Assembly (NCBI GenBank): GCA_031289815.1 | Contig: JAITOS010000156.1 | Span: forward strand, 1 to 11,307 | Source: Peptococcaceae bacterium | GTDB taxonomy: Bacteria > Bacillota > Desulfitobacteriia > Desulfitobacteriales > Desulfitobacteriaceae | Direction: 5' to 3' | Length of the DNA stretch: 11,307 nt | Shown here: piece after piece, positions 1 through 7,899 of the stretch | How positions within the stretch are numbered: position 1 is the first letter of the stretch | Layout of the letters: each line of letters opens with the position of its first letter | Made by a program: the position numbers and the translations under genes | The notes under the pieces: generated by a model | Seen by the model: the letters and a program-made list of their open reading frames with translations, nothing else | Told to the model about the DNA's origin: nothing | The model's database searches: none

Positions 1-819
1 TTACCATCAGTAGCGGCGCCTGAACTGGAGCAACCGGCATTTTTTAAACGCTTTTTAAAAAAATCAGGAAATTTCGCTTTCAGTTCGTTATCTATTCTGC
101 TATTTATTCTCGTGTGGGAAATAGCGGGACGGACGGGATTAATAAACGCTAAATTCTTACCGCCGTTTTCGACGGTGGTGGTCAGCCTGTGGGAATTAGC
201 TAAAAGCGGCGTTCTCCTCGCTCATATCAAGATCAGCCTGGAACGGGCGCTGGTCGGCTATATCCTGGGGGTAGCCTTTGCCGTTCCACTGGGGATTGCC
301 ATCGGCACCTTCCGGCGCTTGGAACAGTTTCTCAACCCCTTGCTGCAATTGTTCAGAAATATGTCGGTGCTCGCGCTTTTGCCGGTGTTTGTCTTATTCT
401 TCGGTATCGGCGAGGTGTCCAAAGTGGGGGTCATCTTTTGGGGCGTGCTGTGGAACGTACTGTTAAACACGGTCTCCGGCGTGAAAAACGTCGATCAGGT
501 CATCATCAAAGGGGCGCGCGCCATCGGAACCAGCAGGATACGCCTTTTTGCGACTGTCATTTTGCCCGGCGCGTTGCCTCATATTTTCTCAGGCATGAGG
601 ATCAGCGCTACCACCTCGATCGTGATTTTGATTGCGGCGGAGATGCTTGGAGCCAGCAAAGGGCTGGGGTACGCGCTTTATTTTTATCAAGCCAATATGA
701 TGATTCCGAGGATGTATTCGGTCATTATCATCATGGCCGTGTTGGGGGTGGTGCTGAATTTTATTCTGGAAGCGATAGAAAGACATAATTTCCGTTGGCG
801 CGATAACATTGACGTCTAA
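1..819 (+). CDS. ABC transporter permease, nitrate/sulfonate/taurine (SsuC/TauC) type, 5'-truncated by window edge
   Basis: Inner-membrane permease of an ABC importer of the SsuC/TauC/NrtB family, which takes up sulfonates, taurine, nitrate or similar small anions with a periplasmic or lipid-anchored binding protein and an ATPase. The frame is open from base 1 with no stop. The only in-frame start candidate is a GTG at 112 inside the first membrane helix, so the true start lies upstream of the window. Several hydrophobic segments are visible. The EAA loop that contacts the ATPase is clear (GARAIGTSRIRLFATVILPG, about residues 171-190 counted from base 1), followed by the usual GMRIS stretch. 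It ends 31 bases before the Fe-protein gene start with no terminator between, so it is probably co-transcribed. The family assignment is firm; the substrate is not. The neighbouring cysteine synthase and nitrogenase-like reductase make an organosulfur compound the best guess. The ATPase and binding protein are presumably just upstream. Confidence 0.9.
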   Translation, partial: LPSVAAPELEQPAFFKRFLKKSGNFAFSSLSILLFILVWEIAGRTGLINAKFLPPFSTVVVSLWELAKSGVLLAHIKISLERALVGYILGVAFAVPLGIAIGTFRRLEQFLNPLLQLFRNMSVLALLPVFVLFFGIGEVSKVGVIFWGVLWNVLLNTVSGVKNVDQVIIKGARAIGTSRIRLFATVILPGALPHIFSGMRISATTSIVILIAAEMLGASKGLGYALYFYQANMMIPRMYSVIIIMAVLGVVLNFILEAIERHNFRWRDNIDV

Positions 820-850
820 AAATGATTAATGATTTAGGAGAATGAAGAAA

Positions 851-1705
851 ATGACAGAAAAAAAGCTTCGGCAAATTGCGATTTATGGCAAAGGCGGTAT
901 TGGAAAATCAACCACGACTCAGAATTTGACAGCCGGACTCAGCGAATCCGGGAAGAAGGTCTTGATTGTAGGTTGCGACCCAAAGGCGGATTCCACGAGA
1001 TTATTGCTTGGCGGTCTGGCGCAAAAGACGGTTCTCGACACCTTACGGGAGACGGGAGATCAGGTAGCGCTGCAAAGTATTATGAAAGCGGGGTATAACG
1101 GCATTCAATGCGTGGAATCCGGCGGTCCGGAGCCAGGGGTCGGTTGTGCCGGTCGCGGTATTATCACCTCCATCGGCTTGCTGGAAAGACTTGGCGCCTA
1201 TACGGAGGATTTGGACTTTGTATTCTATGACGTATTGGGCGACGTCGTCTGCGGCGGTTTCGCCATGCCGATCCGCGAAGGTAAAGCCAAGGAGATCTAT
1301 ATCGTGGCTAGCGGCGAAATGATGGCTCTGTATGCCGCCAACAATATCGCCAAAGGTATCAAGCGGTACGCGCTCAAGGGCGGCGTGCGGCTGGGCGGGA
1401 TCATCTGCAACAGCAGGAACGTCGATCGCGAAATCGAGTTGTTGCGCGCCTTTGCCAAGGAATTGGGTTCCCATCTGATCTACTATGTGCCGCGCGATAA
1501 CATTGTCCAACATGCGGAAATTCGCAAGAAAACAGTCATCGAATACAGGCCGGATACGCGGCAGGCGACAGAATATCGTCAACTGGCGAAAAGTATCGAC
1601 GAAAACACGCATTTTGTCATACCGGAGCCGATGACGCAAGAACGGTTAGAAGAAATCCTGGTCGAATTCGGCCTGATGGATAAAGTGGAAGATTACAGAA
1701 TATGA
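851..1705 (+). CDS. nifH: Nitrogenase Fe protein (NifH) homologue 1, canonical-like
   Basis: Homodimeric ATP-dependent [4Fe-4S] reductase of the NifH/BchL superfamily that passes electrons to a nitrogenase-like catalytic partner or assists cofactor maturation. Numbered from this start: P-loop GKGGIGKST at 13-21, GCDPK switch region at about 41-45, cluster cysteines C99 (in GCAGRG) and C134 (in GDVVCGGF). Arg102 matches the ADP-ribosylated arginine of NifH. The second half (SGEMMALYAANNIAKGI, GGVRLGGIICNSR, VPRDNIVQHAE, TVIEY) looks like bona fide NifH, unlike the second copy at 6877. Length is 284 aa, usual for NifH. An in-frame ATG at 842 lies only 1 base from the AGGAG at 836-840, whereas the ATG at 851 has 10-base spacing, so 851 is preferred. 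Its neighbours nifX-like, cysK and nifB suggest a role in cofactor maturation, in electron delivery, or in both. Confidence 0.93.
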   Translation: MTEKKLRQIAIYGKGGIGKSTTTQNLTAGLSESGKKVLIVGCDPKADSTRLLLGGLAQKTVLDTLRETGDQVALQSIMKAGYNGIQCVESGGPEPGVGCAGRGIITSIGLLERLGAYTEDLDFVFYDVLGDVVCGGFAMPIREGKAKEIYIVASGEMMALYAANNIAKGIKRYALKGGVRLGGIICNSRNVDREIELLRAFAKELGSHLIYYVPRDNIVQHAEIRKKTVIEYRPDTRQATEYRQLAKSIDENTHFVIPEPMTQERLEEILVEFGLMDKVEDYRI

Positions 1706-1710
1706 GGTGA
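1705..1710 (+). promoter_or_regulatory. Ribosome binding site overlapping the upstream stop codon
   Basis: The AGGTGA motif starts on the last base of the first Fe-protein stop codon and lies 5 bases before the ATG at 1716. It decides the start of the NifX-like gene over the in-frame GTG at 1707, which lies inside the motif. The arrangement implies translational coupling. Confidence 0.7.
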
Positions 1711-1715
1711 GAGTT

Positions 1716-2117
1716 ATGCCGTCCTATAAAATTGCCGTAACCTCTACCGATGGCAGGAAAGTCAATCAACATTTTGGTCAGGCGGCCCTGTTTCACATTT
1801 GGGAACTGGAAGAGGGGCAAGGGACGCCGAAGGAGATTGAAACGCGCCAAGTGAAAGGCGCCGAGGAAGCGACTTGTCAGGGGAAGGGGCAACAGGGCTG
1901 CGGGCATGACGACGAACAATTGAAAAAGCTGGCGGAAGCCTTGGCTGATTGTAGCTACCTGCTGACGGAAAAGATCGGAAAACGCCCGTGCGTGATCTTG
2001 AATCGCTATGGCCTTCAGGTATTGGAATGCAATGTGGATATTGAGTACGCCATCCAGAGATTGACCCGGTATTTGAGCAAAAAACAGCTGAAAAAGACCA
2101 CGTCATTAAGCGGATGA
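1716..2117 (+). CDS. NifX / NifB C-terminal-domain-like cofactor-binding protein
   Basis: Small cytoplasmic protein (133 aa) of the dinitrogenase iron-molybdenum cofactor biosynthesis family (NifX, NafY core, NifB C-terminal domain), whose members bind or carry NifB-co-type Fe-S clusters between assembly proteins. The N-terminus KIAVTSTDGRKVNQHFGQA (residues 5-23) is the family signature, including the H19 expected to contact cofactor. A middle segment with C54 and C62 (TCQGKGQQGCG) resembles the cysteine pair of the NifB-type domain, and the C-terminal half has the family pattern LADCSYLLTEKIG followed by a segment around VILNRYGLQVLEC. The C-terminal tail is lysine-rich. The gene lies 10 bases after the first Fe-protein gene and about 980 bases before nifB. 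It therefore probably supplies in trans the domain usually fused to the C-terminus of bacterial NifB. The exact subfamily is not certain. Confidence 0.87.
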   Translation: MPSYKIAVTSTDGRKVNQHFGQAALFHIWELEEGQGTPKEIETRQVKGAEEATCQGKGQQGCGHDDEQLKKLAEALADCSYLLTEKIGKRPCVILNRYGLQVLECNVDIEYAIQRLTRYLSKKQLKKTTSLSG

Positions 2118-2148
2118 CAGGATCAGCATGATTTTGGAGGAATCATTT

Positions 2149-3090
<942 letters not shown>

Positions 3091-3095
3091 AGACT

Positions 3096-3980
3096 ATGGC
3101 TTGCTTAGAATTGAAAATCGATGAAAGGTTTGAACATTTAGCGAAAAACCATCCCTGCTTGGGCCGCGCCCCGCATAAAGGCAGGCTGCATCTGCCGGTA
3201 AGTCCGGCGTGCAATATCAAGTGCCGCTTTTGCACCCGTCGTTTTAATGATGTGGAAACGCGTCCGGGCGTCGCCAGACAGGTGTTGCCAGTGGTGGAGG
3301 GGCTGGGTATTGTGGAAAAGGCCAGAGTGCTTTGCCCTGAAATATCCGTGGTCGGGATCGCGGGTCCGGGGGACTCGCTGGCGACCAATCACGCGCTCGA
3401 ATGCCTGGCTCTGGTGCATGAACAGTATCCGGATCTGATCGGTTGCATGAGTACGAACGGGCTTATGCTTCCCGACCGGGTGGAGACTATTGTGGCCGCC
3501 GGCGTCGGTTCCGTGACCGTGACGGTAAACGCGGTGGAACCGTCCATACTGGAGCGCATTGTGGAGCGGGTGGTGTTTGACGGCGATATTCTCACCGGGA
3601 TCGAGGCCGCCGAATTATTGATAGCGCGTCAGTTGGAGGGTATTAAGGCTTTGGCCGCGAAGGACGTGCTGGTAAAAATTAACTCGGTACTGATTCCGGA
3701 AATCAACGGGAGTCACATAGGACGGATCGCCGAGGCGACAGCACAGCTCGGCGCTTCTATTATCAATATTATTCCCTTAATCCCTCAAGGCGATTTGGCT
3801 CATCTGGCAGCGCCGGATTGCACCCAGCTGAATGAGGCGCGGGCAGCGGCGGAGGAATATCTGCCGGTATTTCGTCATTGCCAGCATTGCCGGGCGGACG
3901 CCTGCGGTTTGTTAGGGGAAGATGTTTCCAATCAGCTGTACCAAAATATAAGCAGTGAGAATACATTTTCTCATGGATAA
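3096..3980 (+). CDS. nifB: NifB-like radical SAM cofactor maturase, stand-alone (no NifX domain)
   Basis: Radical SAM enzyme that fuses two [4Fe-4S] clusters with a methyl-derived carbide and a sulfur to form the [8Fe-9S-C] NifB-co core. At 294 aa it is the short form lacking the C-terminal NifX-like domain, as in methanogen NifB. The SAM cluster motif is C39-X3-C43-X2-C46 (ACNIKCRFCTRR). Other hallmarks are the N-terminal HPC (C21), GIAGPGDSLA, STNGLMLP, TVTVNAVEP, VKINSVLIPEIN, and the C-terminal HCQHCRADACGLLGED with C262 and C265. These cysteines match the positions that hold the two substrate clusters in NifB. This retained set makes a true carbide-cluster maturase likely rather than a generic radical SAM protein. 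Its place just before the catalytic subunits suggests that it supplies their active-site cofactor, with the NifX-like protein at 1716 as the missing domain in trans. Confidence 0.93.
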   Translation: MACLELKIDERFEHLAKNHPCLGRAPHKGRLHLPVSPACNIKCRFCTRRFNDVETRPGVARQVLPVVEGLGIVEKARVLCPEISVVGIAGPGDSLATNHALECLALVHEQYPDLIGCMSTNGLMLPDRVETIVAAGVGSVTVTVNAVEPSILERIVERVVFDGDILTGIEAAELLIARQLEGIKALAAKDVLVKINSVLIPEINGSHIGRIAEATAQLGASIINIIPLIPQGDLAHLAAPDCTQLNEARAAAEEYLPVFRHCQHCRADACGLLGEDVSNQLYQNISSENTFSHG

Positions 3981-4000
3981 TTCAAAGGTGAGGGATAAAA

Positions 4001-5347
4001 ATGAGTAGCAGTAAATTTGTAGACCGGCCGCGATTCCATTGCGCGTTAGGCGGCGCGCTCTTTACCCTGAGGGCGTTACAAAAGGCGATTCCGATTATCC
4101 ACGCCAGCGCCGGCTGCGGCCACAATCTATTCAGCGCCTCTAATGCCGGGGCGGGCTATCTCGGCGGCGGTTATTGCGGCGGCACGGCTTGGAGCAGCAC
4201 CAATGTGGTGGAAAGAGAAATTGTATTCGGCGGGGAAGAGCGGCTCAATGAACAGATTCGCACGACCTTGGATCTGATCGACGGCGATTTATTTGTGGTA
4301 GTCACCGGTTGCATGGTGGAGATGATCGGCGATGATGTGCGGGCGGTCGCCAGTGGCTTCGCCGACAGCGAAGTTCCGGTCATTGCCGTCCCTACCCCCA
4401 GTTTCAAAGGGAACTCTTATGACGGCTACGACATGCTCCTCAGCGGGCTGTTTCGCGACTATGTGACGCAGGGATTAAAAAAACGAGCGGATACCGTCAA
4501 CCTTCTGGGATCCGTGCCGGGGCAGGACGCTTTCTATAAGGGGAATCTTACCGAGATCAGCCGCTTGTTGCAGCGAATAGGGTTCCGGGTCAATACCTTC
4601 TTCGGCGAAGGAGAAACCCTCGATAATCTGCAAAAAGCCTCGGAAGCCTCCCTGACGATCGTGCTGTCGGACGTCTATGGTCTCAAAGCGGCGGCGGTGT
4701 GCGAAGAAGTGCATGGGATCCCCTATATTTCTCTGCCATTGCCTGTTGGGGCGGCGCAAACGTCAGAATTTCTTCGGGCGGCCGCCGTGGCCCTGAAAGC
4801 GGATGCAACTACGGTAGAACGGGTCATCCGGGAAGAAGAAGCGCGCTATTATGATTATTTTGAACGTATCGCCGACATCTACAATGACGTTGATTTGCAG
4901 CGATACGCGATTGTCGCGGGAGACGCGAACTACGCGCCGGCGGTTTCCCGCTTTTTGGCCGATGAGCTGGGCTGGCTGCCCCGCTTAGCGGTCATTACCG
5001 ATCTGCTGGAAGAGGAGCGGATCCCCGTCCTGCAACAGCGCTTTACGGGTTGGGAAAGCGATACCTATCCTCTGGTCAAATTTGATACGGATACCTCTGC
5101 GATCCAGCGCTACTTAGCGGAGGCTTGGGAACCGAACCATAATGAACGCTATGCGGATACCTTCTCGCCCACCGTCCTGATCGGTAGCGTGTTTGAGCGG
5201 GATCTGGCCGCCAAACTGGGAATTCCGCTGCTGACGCTCTCCTTCCCGGTGACGAACCGGATTGTACTCAATCAAACCTATGCGGGCTATAACGGCGGGC
5301 TCGGACTGACCGCCGATTTATTGACCACGCTTGTGGCGGGGAGGTAG
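4001..5347 (+). CDS. Nitrogenase-like catalytic component, beta (NifK-like) subunit
   Basis: Predicted beta subunit of a nitrogenase-like heterotetramer (448 aa, shorter than the 510-520 aa of typical NifK). The three beta-side P-cluster cysteines are present: C14 (HCALGG), C39 (HASAGCGHN) and C104 (VTGCMVEMIGDD). NifK has the equivalent pattern HGSQGC and TTCMAEVIGDD. The order and sequence match NifK better than NifD, so this is the K-like subunit although its gene comes first. A glycine-rich stretch with an extra C59 (GYLGGGYCGG) precedes VFGGEERL, which corresponds to the VFGG segment of NifK. It lacks the N-terminal extension of MoFe beta chains. An AAGGTGAGG ribosome site at 3985-3993 lies 7 bases before the ATG. 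It ends 6 bases before its NifD-like partner. It could also be described as NifN/NifE-like, but a full P-cluster cysteine set argues for a catalytic rather than a scaffold protein. Confidence 0.88.
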   Translation: MSSSKFVDRPRFHCALGGALFTLRALQKAIPIIHASAGCGHNLFSASNAGAGYLGGGYCGGTAWSSTNVVEREIVFGGEERLNEQIRTTLDLIDGDLFVVVTGCMVEMIGDDVRAVASGFADSEVPVIAVPTPSFKGNSYDGYDMLLSGLFRDYVTQGLKKRADTVNLLGSVPGQDAFYKGNLTEISRLLQRIGFRVNTFFGEGETLDNLQKASEASLTIVLSDVYGLKAAAVCEEVHGIPYISLPLPVGAAQTSEFLRAAAVALKADATTVERVIREEEARYYDYFERIADIYNDVDLQRYAIVAGDANYAPAVSRFLADELGWLPRLAVITDLLEEERIPVLQQRFTGWESDTYPLVKFDTDTSAIQRYLAEAWEPNHNERYADTFSPTVLIGSVFERDLAAKLGIPLLTLSFPVTNRIVLNQTYAGYNGGLGLTADLLTTLVAGR

Positions 5348-5353
5348 GCGCAT

Positions 5354-6862
5354 ATGAATTATATACACGAAAAAACCCCTCCGATGAGAGAAGAACGCCT
5401 GGGTACGGGCATTGCTTTTGGCGGAACCTGCCGTGAAGTTCGTTGCGCCCAGCGCGAAAACTGTTTAAATCTTGCCAGCCGCTCCTTCTCGCAGACGCAG
5501 GGCTGCCAGTTTACCTTGAGCTTGGCGATGATCAATACGCTGCGCAACGCCGTGACGATTATGCACGGGCCCATTGGCTGCGGCGCTTGCTCTACCGGCT
5601 CGGTAGGGACCAGCCAGAGCTTCAAGCGCCTGCGCGACCCTAATGCCGAAGGTCTCATCTGGCTGAACACCAATTTAAACGAAGTGGACGTCATCAGCGG
5701 CGGCGAAGAGAAGCTCAAGGAAGCCATCCGTTACGCGGATAAGGAATTCCGGCCGGAGACGATTCTCATTCCGGTAAGCTGCGTCCCGGCCCTGATCGGC
5801 GACGACGTGGACGCCGTGGTGGCTGAGCTGCAAGAGGAGACGGCGGCTGTTTTGGTGCCGGTGCATTGCGCCGGTTTCAAAACCAAGGCTATGGCTACCG
5901 CTTACGACGATGTTTATCACGGTATTCTGCGCAAAATGGTTCGCAAACCGGAGCGGCTTGAAGATCGCCGGGTCTTTCCGGACGATCTGGACGACTTGCG
6001 GCGTAAATACCGCGACAGCCGTACGGTAAATGTCTTAAACGTAGGCTCCATGTCGCGTCAGGATGAGCTGGAGCTGGAGCGGCTGCTGAACGCGATCGGG
6101 CTGAAGGTGCGCTATCTTCCCTGTTATTCCGGCGCGGAGGATTTTCGCTATGCCCTGGAGTCCGCCTTAAACGTCAGCATTTGCGGTACCCACGACGACT
6201 ATTTTATTGAGCATATGAAGAGCCTTTACGACATTCCCTTTGTCATCGATACGATTCCGATCGGGCGTAAGAATACGGCTCGCTGGCTCTTCCAAATAGC
6301 GGAGCACTTTGATTTGCAAGAGGAAACGGCAAAACTCGTGGAGACGGAAAGCCGGGAGCTGGACAAGGCATTAGAGCAATTCCGTCCCTATCTGCAAGGA
6401 AAGACCGCTTTCCTGGGCGGCGGCGAAATTCGGATCGTGGCCACGGCGGAAATTTTGCAGGATCTGGGCATGAAAATCATCGGTTTTAAAGGGCATCATT
6501 ACGATCAATTCGCGGAGCCGGTCTTCGCCAGCCTGGAGAATGTGGACGACGTCATCTTCGACGTCGCTACCCAACAGCCTTTTGAACAGATCAATCTGGT
6601 GAAACGCCTGAAGCCCGACCTGTACGTGGGGCATACCGGCGGTGGCAATATATCGGCCAAACAAGGACTGCCCTTACTGCCGCTGTTTGGGCCGAGCTAT
6701 AACTACCTGGGGTACTCCGGCGTCTTTGACGTAGCGAGGCGCATTCGCCGTCTCATGTCCAACGCGCAATTTAACAAAAAGATCGCTCAGCATTGTCCGC
6801 TGCCTTACAAAGCCTCCTGGTATGAAAAAGACCCGTTCACCTATATAAAAAAAGAAGGTTGA
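5354..6862 (+). CDS. Nitrogenase-like catalytic component, alpha (NifD-like) subunit with remodelled active site
   Basis: Predicted cofactor-carrying subunit (502 aa). P-cluster cysteines C51 (QGCQF), C76 (HGPIGCGACS) and C143 (VSCVPALIGDD) are intact, and C277 (LNVSICGTHDDYF) aligns with the NifD cysteine that ligates FeMo-co. In contrast there is no histidine from 428 to 479, where NifD has the molybdenum ligand His442; that segment reads LPLLPLFGPSYNYLGYSG. By eye, NifD Arg96, Gln191, His195 and Lys426 become V84, M180, Y184 and a glycine. This argues against N2 reduction with a Mo-homocitrate cofactor and for a simpler NifB-derived cluster reducing another substrate. The N-terminus carries extra cysteines C26, C31 and C37 (CREVRCAQRENC). 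A GGAGG site precedes the ATG by 8 bases. Related known enzymes are Group IV proteins such as methylthio-alkane reductase MarD. CfbD and DPOR subunits fit less well because they lack this cysteine set. Confidence 0.88.
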   Translation: MNYIHEKTPPMREERLGTGIAFGGTCREVRCAQRENCLNLASRSFSQTQGCQFTLSLAMINTLRNAVTIMHGPIGCGACSTGSVGTSQSFKRLRDPNAEGLIWLNTNLNEVDVISGGEEKLKEAIRYADKEFRPETILIPVSCVPALIGDDVDAVVAELQEETAAVLVPVHCAGFKTKAMATAYDDVYHGILRKMVRKPERLEDRRVFPDDLDDLRRKYRDSRTVNVLNVGSMSRQDELELERLLNAIGLKVRYLPCYSGAEDFRYALESALNVSICGTHDDYFIEHMKSLYDIPFVIDTIPIGRKNTARWLFQIAEHFDLQEETAKLVETESRELDKALEQFRPYLQGKTAFLGGGEIRIVATAEILQDLGMKIIGFKGHHYDQFAEPVFASLENVDDVIFDVATQQPFEQINLVKRLKPDLYVGHTGGGNISAKQGLPLLPLFGPSYNYLGYSGVFDVARRIRRLMSNAQFNKKIAQHCPLPYKASWYEKDPFTYIKKEG

Positions 6863-6876
6863 GATGAAGGAGAAGC

Positions 6877-7755
6877 ATGAGTAAAAGCAAAAGCATAAAA
6901 CAAATCGCTATCTATGGCAAAGGGGGGATCGGAAAATCCACCACCACGTCGAATTTATCGGCGGCCCTTTCTAAAATGGGCTTCAGGGTCATGCAGTTTG
7001 GCTGCGATCCCAAGTCTGACAGCACCAATACCCTGCGCGGCGGCGTGTATATTCCCACCGTGCTGGATACCTTGCGGGAGAAAGTGTCCGTCGATGCACA
7101 TGATGTGATTTACCCGGGCTTTAATGGCGTCTATTGCGTGGAGGCGGGCGGGCCCGCTCCGGGCGTAGGTTGCGCGGGACGCGGGATCATCACGGCGGTG
7201 GAATTATTGCGGCAGCAGCATATCTTTGAAGAATTGGATTTGGACTATGTGATTTACGACGTCCTGGGCGACGTGGTGTGCGGCGGCTTTGCCGTCCCGA
7301 TCCGGGAAGGCATCGCCAAACACGTCTTTACAGTGTCTTCCTCGGATTTCATGTCGCTTTACGCCGCGAATAACCTGTTCCGCGGGATTCAAAAGTACAG
7401 CAAATCCGGCGGCGCGCTTTTGGGCGGGGTGATCGCCAACTCGATCAATGCCGGCTATTCGCGGGAAATCATCAATGACTTTGTCGCCCGCACCCAAACG
7501 AAAGTGGTGGAATATATTCCGCGTTCGATCACGGTAACGCAATGCGAGCTCAAAGGAAGAACCGTCATTGAAGCGGCGCCGGACTCGCAGCAGGCGAAGG
7601 TATATGTGGCGCTGGCTGAAAAAATCGCCGCGCATGAACAATCAGAAATCCCCACGCCGTTAGGCGTTACCGAGCTCCAGGAATGGGCTACGAGTTGGTC
7701 CGACAAATTACTGTTGCAGGCGGAAAGCCAGGTGGAAATCGGCGAAGCGATCTGA
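6877..7755 (+). CDS. Nitrogenase Fe protein homologue 2, divergent (Group IV/MarH-like)
   Basis: Second ATP-dependent [4Fe-4S] reductase (292 aa). P-loop GKGGIGKST at 14-22, GCDPKSD at 42-48, cluster cysteines C99 (GCAGRG) and C135 (GDVVCGGF), and the modifiable arginine R102 are present. It differs from the first copy in the partner-facing and nucleotide-responsive half: VFTVSSSDFMSLYAANNLFRGI replaces EIYIVASGEMMALYAANNI, and GALLGGVIANS replaces GVRLGGIICNS. The segment VPRDNIVQHAE becomes IPRSITVTQCE. These replacements resemble nitrogenase-like rather than canonical NifH proteins. It follows the NifD-like gene by 14 bases, has AAGGAG at 6867-6872 (spacing 4), and is the last gene before the terminator. 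It is therefore the probable dedicated electron donor of the K/D-like pair. The C-terminal tail is longer and acidic. Confidence 0.92.
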   Translation: MSKSKSIKQIAIYGKGGIGKSTTTSNLSAALSKMGFRVMQFGCDPKSDSTNTLRGGVYIPTVLDTLREKVSVDAHDVIYPGFNGVYCVEAGGPAPGVGCAGRGIITAVELLRQQHIFEELDLDYVIYDVLGDVVCGGFAVPIREGIAKHVFTVSSSDFMSLYAANNLFRGIQKYSKSGGALLGGVIANSINAGYSREIINDFVARTQTKVVEYIPRSITVTQCELKGRTVIEAAPDSQQAKVYVALAEKIAAHEQSEIPTPLGVTELQEWATSWSDKLLLQAESQVEIGEAI

Positions 7756-7777
7756 CCTGACGAGAGAAAGATGAATC

Positions 7778-7835
7778 AAAAATCCGTCCCTCTGCTCTAT
7801 CCTCGGCGATAGAGGCGGCAGGGGCGGATTTTTTT
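7778..7835 (+). terminator. Rho-independent terminator of the nitrogenase-like operon
   Basis: AAAAATCCG (7778-7786) pairs perfectly with CGGATTTTT (7825-7833). The stem continues with TCCC against GGGG, then a small irregularity, then CTCTAT (7795-7800) against ATAGAG (7809-7814) around an 8-base loop. The T-run (7829-7835) follows directly. It begins 22 bases after the second Fe-protein stop codon. Confidence 0.93.
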
Positions 7836-7899
7836 GTGCCGGACAGTCTAATTTCGGCTGTTCATCCATATGAATGAATGAGAGGAGCGGGAGAGCGGA

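Noticed and set aside
112..819. Permease start at GTG 112
   Set aside because: The frame stays open to base 1 and encodes the first membrane helix upstream of 112. The start is outside the window.
821..834. Tandem AATGATT AATGATT before the first Fe-protein gene
   Set aside because: Two copies of a 7-base unit in an AT-rich leader can arise by chance, and no regulator site is recognisable.
842..850. First Fe-protein start at ATG 842
   Set aside because: It lies only one base from the AGGAG; the ATG at 851 has workable spacing. Not fully excluded.
1043..1639. Long minus-strand open frame inside the first Fe-protein gene
   Set aside because: It is antisense to a clearly recognised NifH, has no ribosome site and resembles no family; it is a by-product of GC-rich codon use.
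1707..1715. GTG start of the NifX-like gene
   Set aside because: The GTG is part of the ribosome site for the ATG at 1716.
4001..6862. NifE/NifN scaffold pair
   Set aside because: Scaffold proteins lack part of the P-cluster ligand set. Both subunits here have three P-cluster-type cysteines, and a dedicated Fe-protein gene follows.
4001..7755. A true N2-fixing molybdenum nitrogenase
   Set aside because: The NifD-like subunit lacks the apical histidine and the His/Gln/Arg/Lys residues needed for FeMo-co and homocitrate, and no nifE, nifN or nifV is present in the operon.
4001..7755. Dark-operative protochlorophyllide/chlorophyllide reductase or CfbCD
   Set aside because: There are no bacteriochlorophyll or F430 genes nearby, and NifB is present, which those enzymes do not need because they carry only simple [4Fe-4S] clusters.
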